From: Planctomycetota bacterium
Lineage (GTDB): Bacteria > Planctomycetota > Phycisphaerae > SM23-33 > FEN-1343
Direction: 5' to 3'
NCBI GenBank assembly: GCA_013203365.1
Contig: JABMQG010000509.1
Location: 1-6,527, forward strand
DNA length: 6,527 bases
A program made the position numbers and the translations under genes. The first letter of the stretch is position 1. Every line of letters starts with the position of its first letter. This document shows positions 1 through 6,232 of the stretch, piece by piece. The notes below the pieces were generated by a model. It was given only the letters and a program-made list of their open reading frames with translations, had not been told where the DNA came from and made no database searches.

Positions 1-1
1 C

Positions 2-166
2 ATTTACGCCGCCTCGGCCGAGTCGCTTCGTCAGCAAAACAATTGGGACTATTTGCTGGAGGAAGGACCGACACGCGAGCTGCTCGGCATGATCCAGCAA
101 GTGCCTGCGACTGCGGACCACCAACATATTGCCATTTCTGAAACTGATCGTCCAGCAATCCGCTGA
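2..166 (+). CDS. C-terminal fragment of an unrecognised protein (5' partial)
   Basis: An open reading frame enters from the left edge in frame 2 and stops at a TGA at 164-166, giving 54 visible residues. It has no start codon inside the window. The residues look like a soluble, helical protein tail: it begins IYAASAESLRQQNNW, continues with an acidic/leucine stretch (DYLLEEGPTRELLGMI) and ends in ETDRPAIR. The codons favour G or C in third position, as the genes downstream do, and the other + frames are broken or less protein-like. I do not recognise the family. It could be the end of a regulator or of another sugar-metabolism gene, but nothing in the tail shows this. The 322-base gap to araB, which holds a possible promoter, suggests that it is a separate transcription unit. 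Confidence 0.45.
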   Translation: MYAASAESLRQQNNWDYLLEEGPTRELLGMIQQVPATADHQHIAISETDRPAIR

Positions 167-256
167 TCTGGCTGGTGAATATGCCGTTCAGGAGCGTCGA
201 TATCCGAGACGATGGGGGCGTCAGTTTTCAAGATGAGTATCTACTATTGATCACGT

Positions 257-284
257 TGGAAATGATCGTGGGCCGACATTTCCA
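257..284. repeat. 8-bp perfect inverted repeat upstream of araB (hairpin or operator)
   Basis: TGGAAATG (257-264) is exactly mirrored by CATTTCCA (277-284). Inside it, TCG (266-268) can pair with CGA (274-276) if A265 bulges out, leaving a 5-base loop. The total is an 11-bp stem with one bulge. No T-run follows, so it is a poor intrinsic terminator. A two-fold operator for a sugar-responsive regulator, or an end-of-transcript hairpin for the upstream gene, are both possible. It lies about 100 bases upstream of the promoter-like pair, which is far for a simple repressor site. Confidence 0.4.
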
Positions 285-380
285 CCTGCATCGCAACTGC
301 CTCGCTGTGACAGAATCGTCGCCACCTACGCCGAAACGTAACGGTTCTCCTGCATGGCCAGGACGTTGTGCAGGATTTGC

Positions 381-408
381 TTGCTTTGAGGGCCCCGGTG
401 AATATACA
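381..408 (+). promoter_or_regulatory. Possible sigma70-type promoter for the araB cluster
   Basis: TTGCTT at 381-386 (3 of 6 matches to TTGACA) is followed after 16 bases by TATACA at 403-408 (4 of 6 matches to TATAAT), inside an AT-rich patch (401-410). Initiation near 415 would leave an untranslated leader of about 75 bases before araB. The match is weak and was found by eye. Other pairings in this AT-rich stretch cannot be excluded. Confidence 0.25.
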
Positions 409-473
409 TATCCTTTGCCGACCTTTTTATGGTTTGTGGATTTCGTTTTTTCGGGACGGTGGAAATCAAAAGT

Positions 474-480
474 AGGGAGG
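474..480 (+). promoter_or_regulatory. Ribosome-binding site that fixes the araB start
   Basis: AGGGAGG lies 8 bases before the ATG at 489. It selects that start over the in-frame ATG at 429, whose extra 20 residues do not resemble a ribulokinase N-terminus and which has no comparable upstream site. Confidence 0.75.
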
Positions 481-488
481 TAGCGATC

Positions 489-2183
489 ATGGCCAAGGCC
501 GGGAAACCTGCGTACTCCATCGGCGTGGACTACGGCACCAACAGCGTTCGGGCTTTGCTGGTGGATGTCAGCAATGGGAAGGAACTGGCGTCGCACGTGT
601 ACGATTATCCGACCGGCCAGGCAGGCATTCTGCTGGACGAGCGAGATCCGAACCTAGCCAGGCAAAACCCCGCCGACTACATAAAGGGGTTTTTCAGCAG
701 CGTACGAGCCGTGGTGAAAGAGGCCTCCAAGAAACGCCAGTTCGATCCCAAGGACATCATCGGCATCGGCGTGGACACTACAGGTTCGACGCCTCTGCCC
801 GTCGCTAGAGACGGCACGCCACTGGCTATGCTGCCGAGGTTCAAGAATAACCTCGCGGCCCAAGCTTGGCTGTGGAAGGACCACACCGCCCATGCAGAGG
901 CTGCGGCTATCACCGAAACTGCAATAAAAGCCGGGGCACCATACTTGGCCAAGTGCGGTGGGACCTACTCTTCGGAGTGGTTCTGGTCGAAAATCCTGCA
1001 CTGCCAGAAGTCCGCTCCGCAAGTCTTCAGGGCCGCTTATTCTTGGGTGGAGTGCGCCGACTTCATACCGGCCTACATCACAGGCAATCTCGACCTGCGA
1101 AAGATGGTCCGCTGCGTCTGCGCCGCCGGGCACAAGGCCATGTACAACGACGCCTGGGGCGGGCTGCCCGATAAGCGGTTCCTGAGGAAACTATCGCCGG
1201 AATTGGCCCAACTGCGAGACCGACTTTACGAAAAGGCCGTGCCGGCCGACCAGCTCGCCGGTCGCCTCGATGCGAAAATTGCCCGCAAGGTGGGCCTGCC
1301 GACAGGCATTGCGGTCGCCGCGGGGGCCTTCGACGCCCACACAGGCGCGGTCGGGGCGGGGGTCAAGGAAGGAACGCTCGTCAAGATCATCGGCACGTCC
1401 ACATGCGACATGATGGTGGCCCCCGGTGATCGAAAACTGAAGGATATCCCAGGTGTGTGCGGAATCGTTCCCGGCTCGATCGTGCCGGGCATGTACGGCC
1501 TGGAGGCCGGTCAAAGCGCGGTGGGCGACATCTTCAACTGGTTCGTCAGCCACCTCAGCCCCGCCGAGTTCCGCGATGGCGACCCGCACGCCAACCTTAC
1601 CAAGGCCGCCAAAAAACTCGGCCCCGGCCAGAGCGGGTTGCTGGCGCTGGACTGGAACAACGGCAACAGGACGATCCTGGTCGACCCGCTGCTCACCGGC
1701 CTGCTGGTGGGCCAGACGCTGCACACCACCGCGGCGGAGATCTATCGCGCTCTGATCGAGGCGACTGCCTTCGGGGCGCTGACCATTATCAAGCGGCTGG
1801 AGGAATACGGCGTCAGTGTCCGTGAGGTTATAAACTGCGGTGGCATCGCCGAAAAGAACCCATTCGTCATGCAGACCTACGCCGACGTTTGCAACCGCCC
1901 AATGAAGATCAGCCGGTCCGCTCAGTCGTGCGCGTTGGGGTCGGCCGTCTTTGGCGCCGTTGTCGGCGGGGCCTACAACAGTACCCGCGCCGCCCAGAAC
2001 AGGATGACCGCGGTCAAGGCCCAGGTCTACAAGCCGAATCGCGCCAATGCCAAGGTATACGCCGAACTGTACGCGTTGTATCGCCGCCTGCACGACGCCT
2101 TCGGCACGGAAAAGTACAAGGGCAGCCTGTACGCGGTCATGAAGGATCTTATCAGAATCCGCGACCGAGCCAGAAAGGCCTGA
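489..2183 (+). CDS. araB: Ribulokinase (FGGY family)
   Basis: Phosphorylates L-ribulose with ATP to L-ribulose 5-phosphate in the cytoplasm, the second step of L-arabinose use. The product is 564 residues, matching the usual AraB length (about 560-566). FGGY-kinase landmarks appear in order: the N-terminal phosphate-binding loop IGVDYGTNSVR (11-21), GVDTTGSTP (94-102), the WLWKDH segment (127-132), GGTYSSEWFWSK (157-168, typical of ribulokinases), a substrate/catalytic Asp in AGAFDAHTGAVG (278-289, D282), the second phosphate loop IGTSTCDMM (301-309), and the C-terminal FGGY signature GGIAEKNPFVMQTYADV (451-467) followed by ALGSAVFGAVVGG (482-494). No frameshift or missing motif is seen. The neighbouring epimerase and isomerase support the role. 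AraB of E. coli is known to accept several 2-ketopentoses, so the exact sugar rests on context. The gene ends in TGA, and 146 bases separate it from araD. Confidence 0.95.
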   Translation: MAKAGKPAYSIGVDYGTNSVRALLVDVSNGKELASHVYDYPTGQAGILLDERDPNLARQNPADYIKGFFSSVRAVVKEASKKRQFDPKDIIGIGVDTTGSTPLPVARDGTPLAMLPRFKNNLAAQAWLWKDHTAHAEAAAITETAIKAGAPYLAKCGGTYSSEWFWSKILHCQKSAPQVFRAAYSWVECADFIPAYITGNLDLRKMVRCVCAAGHKAMYNDAWGGLPDKRFLRKLSPELAQLRDRLYEKAVPADQLAGRLDAKIARKVGLPTGIAVAAGAFDAHTGAVGAGVKEGTLVKIIGTSTCDMMVAPGDRKLKDIPGVCGIVPGSIVPGMYGLEAGQSAVGDIFNWFVSHLSPAEFRDGDPHANLTKAAKKLGPGQSGLLALDWNNGNRTILVDPLLTGLLVGQTLHTTAAEIYRALIEATAFGALTIIKRLEEYGVSVREVINCGGIAEKNPFVMQTYADVCNRPMKISRSAQSCALGSAVFGAVVGGAYNSTRAAQNRMTAVKAQVYKPNRANAKVYAELYALYRRLHDAFGTEKYKGSLYAVMKDLIRIRDRARKA

Positions 2184-2231
2184 GCCCGGAAAGGATGCAG
2201 CCAGGAGAACAGTCCGTCAGCGAGATGGACG

Positions 2232-2269
2232 CGATCTATGTGAAGAGCCATAGAATCGGCAGTTTTTTT
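2232..2269 (+). terminator. Terminator-like hairpin plus T-run after araB
   Basis: CGATCTATG (2232-2240) pairs with CATAGAATCG (2249-2258), a 9-bp stem with one bulged A and an 8-base loop. Four bases later comes a run of seven T (2263-2269). The stem is AT-rich and the T-run is not immediately adjacent, so it would be a weak or partial intrinsic terminator. It could lower expression of the downstream genes relative to araB, or stabilise the araB message end. Confidence 0.35.
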
Positions 2270-2282
2270 AAACCTTCATGTC

Positions 2283-2310
2283 CCCTGTATGTTTTTAAAT
2301 CATAACAGGG
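2283..2310. promoter_or_regulatory. Symmetric dyad between araB and araD (possible operator)
   Basis: CCCTGT (2283-2288) and ACAGGG (2305-2310) form a perfect 6-bp inverted repeat around a central palindrome TTTAAA (2294-2299). All three parts share one axis at 2296.5, giving CCCTGT-N5-TTTAAA-N5-ACAGGG. The arms plus AT-rich palindromic centre look more like a binding site for a dimeric regulator than an RNA terminator. It lies 19 bases before the araD start. I found no second copy in the window, including upstream of araB. Confidence 0.35.
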
Positions 2311-2329
2311 ACTGGAAACGCGCAATATT

Positions 2330-3034
2330 ATGCTTGAGGAACTCAAACAAGCCGTCTTCCAGGCGAATGCGGACCTCGTGGCCCACAACCTTATTACCCT
2401 GACCTGGGGCAACGCCAGCGGCATCGACCGCGGAGGCGGGCTTGTAGTCATCAAGCCCAGCGGTGTCTCCTACGAGGCGATGTCGCCGGCGGATATGGTA
2501 GTGGTCGATCTGGATGGAAAGGTCGTGGAGGGGCGCTATAGGCCATCTTCCGATACGCCGTCGCACCTGCAGATATACATCGCCTGGCCAAAGGTTGCCG
2601 GCGTAGTGCACACGCACAGCTGTTGCGCCACCGCTTTTGCCCAGGCCTGTCGGGCAGTGCCTTGCCTGGGTACCACGCACGCAGATCAGTTTTACGGCGA
2701 GGTGCCGGTGACACGGCCCCTCACGGCCGAAGAGGTGCAGGCCCAGTACGAGCTGAACACCGGCAAGGTCATCGTCGAGTGCTTCCGTCTCGGCCGGCTG
2801 GACCCGATGGCCATCCCCGGCGTGGTGGTAGCCAACCACGGCCCGTTCACCTGGGGCGGCGACGCCGACGAAGCGGTCAAGAACGCCGTTGCATTGGAAG
2901 CAGTGGCTAAAATGGCGCTGGCTACCATGCAGATCAACCCCCAGGTCACGCCGCTTGCACGGTACATCCTCGACAAACACTACTTCCGCAAACACGGCCC
3001 TGATGCCTATTATGGGCAGGACCACAGCGACTAA
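2330..3034 (+). CDS. araD: L-ribulose-5-phosphate 4-epimerase
   Basis: Converts L-ribulose 5-phosphate to D-xylulose 5-phosphate by a retro-aldol/aldol mechanism with a divalent metal (Zn in E. coli AraD), delivering carbon to the pentose-phosphate pathway. The 234 residues align over the whole length with E. coli AraD (231 aa) as I recall it. Visible landmarks: TLTWGNAS (23-30), IKPSGV with K42 (41-46), SSDTPSH (73-79, metal-site D75), HTHS (94-97, metal ligands H94 and H96), TTHAD (115-119, catalytic D119), the third metal ligand H170 in ANHGPF (168-173), and the C-terminal DKHYFRKHG and AYYGQ with H217 and Y228. All expected catalytic residues are present. UlaF and SgbE are close paralogues with the same reaction, but the adjacent araB favours AraD. 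The ribosome-binding site is weak (GGAA at 2314-2317, about 12 bases before the ATG). Confidence 0.96.
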   Translation: MLEELKQAVFQANADLVAHNLITLTWGNASGIDRGGGLVVIKPSGVSYEAMSPADMVVVDLDGKVVEGRYRPSSDTPSHLQIYIAWPKVAGVVHTHSCCATAFAQACRAVPCLGTTHADQFYGEVPVTRPLTAEEVQAQYELNTGKVIVECFRLGRLDPMAIPGVVVANHGPFTWGGDADEAVKNAVALEAVAKMALATMQINPQVTPLARYILDKHYFRKHGPDAYYGQDHSD

Positions 3035-3074
3035 AAACAGTAAACTTCAGGCTGAATAGAAACAAGGAGATGAC

Positions 3075-4586
3075 ATGGCAACTCTTTCAAACACACCAAA
3101 GGTCAAGTTGGGTATCGTCGGCGTCTCTCGAGATTGTTTCCCGCTCAGCCTTACGCGAACACGTCTTACGAAGTTGATGAATGCCCTGAAAAAGCACTCC
3201 GTTCAGGCCGAGCGTTGTGCGGTTGTGATCGAAAACGAAAACAACGCCCTCAAGGCCGTTTCCGACCTCGTTCGCAAGGGCTGCAACGCGGCGGTGATCT
3301 ATCTGGGCAATTTCGGGCCGGAGGGCCCTGCCACAGTCTTCGCGGAGCGGTTCCCAGGCCCGGCTATGGTCTGCGCAGCCGCCGAGGAAAACAAGGCCGT
3401 TCTCGCAGCCGATCGCGGCGACGCGCTGTGCGGGCTGCTGAGCTGTAGCTACAACCTGGGCCTACGTCGTCTGGCGGCCTATATCCCTCAGAGTCCGGTG
3501 GGTCTGCCAGGCGAATTGGCCGGTAGCATTGCCGACTTCGAGCACATCGCCCGGGTAATCATCGGTGTGCAGAACCTGAAGATCTTCGGCTTCGGGCCCC
3601 GGCCGGCGGATTTCTTCGCCTGCAACTCGCCGATCCAGCCGCTTATGGACCTGGGCGTGGAGGTGATGGAAAACTCCGAGCTTGACTTGTATCGAGTATT
3701 CCGCAACGCCGGAACCAAGAAGAAGGAAATCCGAACCGTAGCCACCGACATGAAAAAGCAGCTCGGGCGACAAGGCTGCCCATATCCCGACCTCCTGCCG
3801 AAGTTGGCGCAGTTCGAAATCGCACTCCTGGACTTTTTGACCGACAACCTCGGCGCCAGCGAGTTCGGCGTATTCGCAAACAAGTGCTGGCCGGCGTTTC
3901 CCGGCGAGTTCGGCTTCGTACCCTGTTACGTCAACGGCCGACTCGCTGAGCGCGGCATCCCAGTGGCGTGTGAGGTGGACCTGTACGGTGCCCTTTCGGA
4001 ATACATCGCCCAGCTCGCCTCGCTTCAGCCGGCGACGCTGCTGGACGTCAACAACTCCGTACCCAAAGATGTGCTCGGCGACGGGGCGGACCTGAAAGGG
4101 GCAGGGTTGGCCGACCTGTTTATGGGATTTCATTGCGGCAACACCTGCTCGTCGTGCATGAAAACCTGCTCCATGAAGTACCAGCTTATCATGAATCGGC
4201 TGATGGAAGGCGGCGGAAAGGCGGACATCACCCGCGGCACGCTGGAAGGGCAGCTTCGACCCGGGCCGATAACCATGTTCCGCCTGCAAGCCGACTCCGA
4301 CGGCGAGCTGAGCAGCTACATCGCCAACGGCCAAATCCTCGATATCGACTGCTGCTCGTTTGGCGGCATAGGCATATTCGCCATCCCCGGCTTCGCGCGA
4401 TTCTATCGCCACGTGCTGATCGCCGGGCGATTCCCTCACCACGCAGCGGTTGCCTTCGAAAAGATCGGCAAGATTCTCCACGATGCCGTCTCGCTGATGG
4501 GCATCGACGACATCGGCGTTCCGCTGTCCCCGACCATGCTCTATGATGGTGAAAATCCGTTTGAATTGTTTGACTCATGGCAGTAG
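3075..4586 (+). CDS. L-fucose/L-arabinose isomerase family protein, probable L-arabinose isomerase
   Basis: A 503-residue aldose-ketose isomerase of the FucI-like superfamily. The N-terminal part (about 10-260) looks like the alpha/beta domains of this fold (KLGIVGVSRD, AAVIYLGNFGP). The C-terminal part carries the family's active-site pattern: NKCWPAF (269-275), GIPVACEVDLYGAL (294-307) with metal-ligand candidate E300, D324 in LLDVNN, GFHCGN (351-356) with H353, and FPHHAAVAFE (453-462) with H455/H456. The E300-D324 spacing of 24 equals that of E337-D361 in E. coli FucI; matching H456 to FucI H528 is less certain. The ribosome-binding site AAGGAG (3064-3069) is 5 bases from the ATG, and only 40 bases separate it from araD, so the two are almost surely co-transcribed. 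Next to araB and araD, with no classical araA present, it most likely makes L-ribulose from L-arabinose; that specificity is inferred. D-arabinose or L-fucose activity is an alternative. An unusual cysteine cluster occurs at 354-365. It ends in tandem stops (TAG TGA). Confidence 0.85.
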   Translation: MATLSNTPKVKLGIVGVSRDCFPLSLTRTRLTKLMNALKKHSVQAERCAVVIENENNALKAVSDLVRKGCNAAVIYLGNFGPEGPATVFAERFPGPAMVCAAAEENKAVLAADRGDALCGLLSCSYNLGLRRLAAYIPQSPVGLPGELAGSIADFEHIARVIIGVQNLKIFGFGPRPADFFACNSPIQPLMDLGVEVMENSELDLYRVFRNAGTKKKEIRTVATDMKKQLGRQGCPYPDLLPKLAQFEIALLDFLTDNLGASEFGVFANKCWPAFPGEFGFVPCYVNGRLAERGIPVACEVDLYGALSEYIAQLASLQPATLLDVNNSVPKDVLGDGADLKGAGLADLFMGFHCGNTCSSCMKTCSMKYQLIMNRLMEGGGKADITRGTLEGQLRPGPITMFRLQADSDGELSSYIANGQILDIDCCSFGGIGIFAIPGFARFYRHVLIAGRFPHHAAVAFEKIGKILHDAVSLMGIDDIGVPLSPTMLYDGENPFELFDSWQ

Positions 4587-4695
4587 TGATACCCGACTTG
4601 CGGCTTGACCGGCCCGTAGCGCCCCTCCGCGTGAAAAACGATTAGACCGCGGCGTCTTTGGCAGGGCACGGACAGGAAGACGGAAAGGCAATTGC

Positions 4696-5910
4696 ATGGT
4701 GCACAAGGCAGCACAGATTATAGTGGCAGGGCATATCGGACTGGATATCATTCCGTCGCTGGAGGGCGTCACCGGCGGGCTGCAGGCCGTTATGGCGCCC
4801 GGCAAGTTGATCCGGGTCGGGGCCCCCGTGGTGGCTACGGGCGGGATCGTGGCCAATACCGGTCTTGCACTGCATAAGCTCGGCGTTAACGTTGGGCTGA
4901 TAGGCAAGATCGGTGACGACGTATTCGGCCGGGCAGTTCTAGAGGTGCTGAAATCCCAGGGCGAAGGGCTTACGGAGAACATTGTCGTCGCCGCAGGGGA
5001 AACAACCGCCTACTCTATCGTCATCAATGTCCCCGGTGCCGACCGTTTCTTTCTCCACTGGGCCGGCGCCAACGATACCTTCGTCGCCGACGATATAGAC
5101 TACGACAAGCTCCCCAACGCCAAACTGCTGCATTTCGGGTATCCGCCGTTGATGCGGCAGATATTCGTCAACGACGGGCGGGAATTGGAGTCGTTGCTTC
5201 GCCGCGCCAAGGAACGGCAGATGACTACCTCGCTTGACATGGCCCACGTGGATCCTGCTTCCGAGGCAGGGCAAGTGGATTGGCCGGCGCTGCTGCGCCG
5301 GGTGCTGCCATACGTGGACCTGTTCGAGCCGAGCGTTGACGAGATCATCTTCATGCTCGATCGCCCGAGGTACGAGCGAATGCAACGACCCGGCGGCGCC
5401 GGCGAACTGATCCGGCAGGTGAATGGCACGCTGCTGGCGGAGGTGGCAGATGCGATTCTGTCGCTTGGCGTCGCGGTTGTAATGCTGAAACTCGGCGATC
5501 AGGGCGTCTACCTTCGCACTACTTCCGATGATGGTCGGCTCGATGCGGCTTGGCGTTGCGCCCCGACTGACCGCCGGGCGTGGGCGGCCCGGGAGTTGTT
5601 GATGCCATGTTTCCAGGTGAAAGTGGCCGGCACGACCGGGGCGGGTGACTCCACGATAGGCGGGTTCCTGGCCGCAGTGCTTCGCGGGGACGGACCGGAA
5701 CAGGCAATGATATCGGCCGTGGCGACCGGGGCGTGCAGCGTGGAGGCCCTGGACGCCTCCAGCGGCGTTCGCCCATGGCCGCAAATCCAGGCACGAATCG
5801 CCGCAGGCTGGAAACGTTCACCCGTGCGCATAGCGCTGGACGGCTGGCGATGCGACGACGACCGGGGCGTGTTCTTCGGGCCAAATGACATCACGGCAAA
5901 GAACGCGTGA
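4696..5910 (+). CDS. PfkB-family carbohydrate kinase, substrate unknown
   Basis: A 404-residue ATP-dependent sugar (or nucleoside) kinase of the ribokinase/PfkB family. Motifs in order: an N-terminal strand AGHIGLDIIP (11-20), the family's first signature region TGGIVANTGLALHKLG (48-63) and GKIGDDVFG (70-78), the FEPSVDEI segment (210-217), LKLGDQGVYL (264-273), and the anion-hole/catalytic loop GTTGAGDSTIGGFLAA (312-327) with catalytic-base D318. The usual D-T-G-A-G-D signature starts here with Gly-Thr-Thr instead of Asp-Thr-Thr. At 404 aa it is longer than ribokinases (about 300-330), with extra sequence at about 275-305 and a C-terminal extension from about 370. Similar proteins annotated only as carbohydrate kinases occur, as I recall, in Planctomycetes and Lentisphaerae. 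The ribosome-binding site GGAAAGG (4682-4688) is 7 bases before the ATG. A 109-base gap follows the isomerase, with no clear terminator or promoter in it, so read-through is likely. The arabinose route does not need it; a second sugar is plausible. Confidence 0.88.
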   Translation: MVHKAAQIIVAGHIGLDIIPSLEGVTGGLQAVMAPGKLIRVGAPVVATGGIVANTGLALHKLGVNVGLIGKIGDDVFGRAVLEVLKSQGEGLTENIVVAAGETTAYSIVINVPGADRFFLHWAGANDTFVADDIDYDKLPNAKLLHFGYPPLMRQIFVNDGRELESLLRRAKERQMTTSLDMAHVDPASEAGQVDWPALLRRVLPYVDLFEPSVDEIIFMLDRPRYERMQRPGGAGELIRQVNGTLLAEVADAILSLGVAVVMLKLGDQGVYLRTTSDDGRLDAAWRCAPTDRRAWAARELLMPCFQVKVAGTTGAGDSTIGGFLAAVLRGDGPEQAMISAVATGACSVEALDASSGVRPWPQIQARIAAGWKRSPVRIALDGWRCDDDRGVFFGPNDITAKNA

Positions 5911-6069
5911 TCCGACATTCGCCACGCTTCCGGCCGCGAGCTTTGGCCATATCTTGCCGACGATCTACGCTACAGTGGCCGAGCGACTGCCAGCCGGATA
6001 GAAGAATGATCGGAATCGATTCGCAAAGGATCTGATAGCACAGGGTTGCATCACGTATTCATAGAAGCA
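5911..6069. other. Spacer after the kinase, no gene seen
   Basis: About 160 bases without a convincing reading frame, RNA gene or T-tailed terminator. The only structure noted is a perfect 10-bp palindrome GAATCGATTC at 6013-6022 and a short GGCC-GGCC pairing near 5932-5948. The end of the cluster's transcript is therefore not defined by the sequence here. The right boundary is set by the likely insertion-sequence end. Confidence 0.5.
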
Positions 6070-6085
6070 TTAGCCCGCATTTCTC
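6070..6085. repeat. Candidate terminal inverted repeat of the IS1380-like element
   Basis: TTAGCCCGCATTTCTC reads on the - strand as GAGAAATGCGGGCTAA, which resembles the GGGCTA-ending termini I remember for IS1380-family elements. It lies about 150 bases beyond the transposase stop, a sensible distance. The partner repeat and the target duplication are outside the window, so the exact boundary is an estimate. Confidence 0.45.
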
Positions 6086-6178
6086 GCCGGGTGAAGAGTT
6101 ACGGTTTTGATTGCGGCGGATTGGCCGAAAGAGCGGTTGTGCGGTGCAGGTGATCGGCTGCCGGCCGGCCGACGTACA

Positions 6179-6203
6179 AAACCCCCTTTCTCCCACGGGG
6201 TTT
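6179..6203. terminator. Hairpin AAACCCC / GGGGTTT inside the IS 3' region
   Basis: AAACCCC (6179-6185) and GGGGTTT (6197-6203) form a perfect 7-bp stem with an 11-base loop, about 30 bases after the transposase stop on the - strand. Reading on the - strand, the stem ends in a short T-run (GTTTTG), so it may end the transposase message. The mirrored A-run means it could also act weakly in the other direction. A second GC-rich pairing (TCGGC 6154-6158 with GCCGA 6168-6172) sits next to it. Confidence 0.35.
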
Positions 6204-6232
6204 GGACAGGTCCACTCGCGTTGTCGGCGCCC

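Larger units (their letters stand above)
167..488 (+). promoter_or_regulatory. Leader / regulatory region upstream of araB
   Basis: These 322 bases lie between the upstream gene fragment and araB. Short open frames exist on both strands (for example 175-483 on +), but their translations lack any recognisable pattern, overlap each other, and in the + case run through the araB ribosome-binding site, so I treat the region as non-coding. It contains the inverted repeat at 257-284, a promoter-like pair at 381-408, and an AT-richer stretch from about 400 to 470 just before the ribosome-binding site. This is the natural place for control of the whole cluster. No known riboswitch could be recognised by eye. 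Confidence 0.5.

Noticed and set aside
175..483. 102-codon open frame on + before araB
   Set aside because: It starts at a GTG, shows no family pattern, overlaps the regulatory leader and ends past the araB ribosome-binding site; it is most likely chance.
429..488. Longer araB with 20 extra N-terminal residues
   Set aside because: The ATG at 429 lacks a good ribosome-binding site, whereas AGGGAGG sits correctly before the ATG at 489, and the extra residues do not fit ribulokinases.
1191..2093. 300-codon open frame on - opposite araB
   Set aside because: It is a mirror frame of a strongly conserved kinase gene in GC-rich DNA and has no recognisable motifs.
3462..4481. 339-codon open frame on - opposite the isomerase
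   Set aside because: It is antisense to a clear enzyme gene; its length comes from GC-rich codon use rather than from coding function.
4587..4695. Possible promoter (TTGACC at 4605-4610) before the kinase
   Set aside because: No acceptable -10 element lies at the right spacing, so the kinase is better explained by read-through.
4939..5784. 281-codon open frame on - opposite the PfkB kinase
   Set aside because: It is antisense to the conserved kinase motifs and has no protein-family features of its own.
6013..6022. 10-bp palindrome GAATCGATTC as an operator or terminator
   Set aside because: It is short, has no loop or T-run, and no gene start lies nearby; it could occur by chance.
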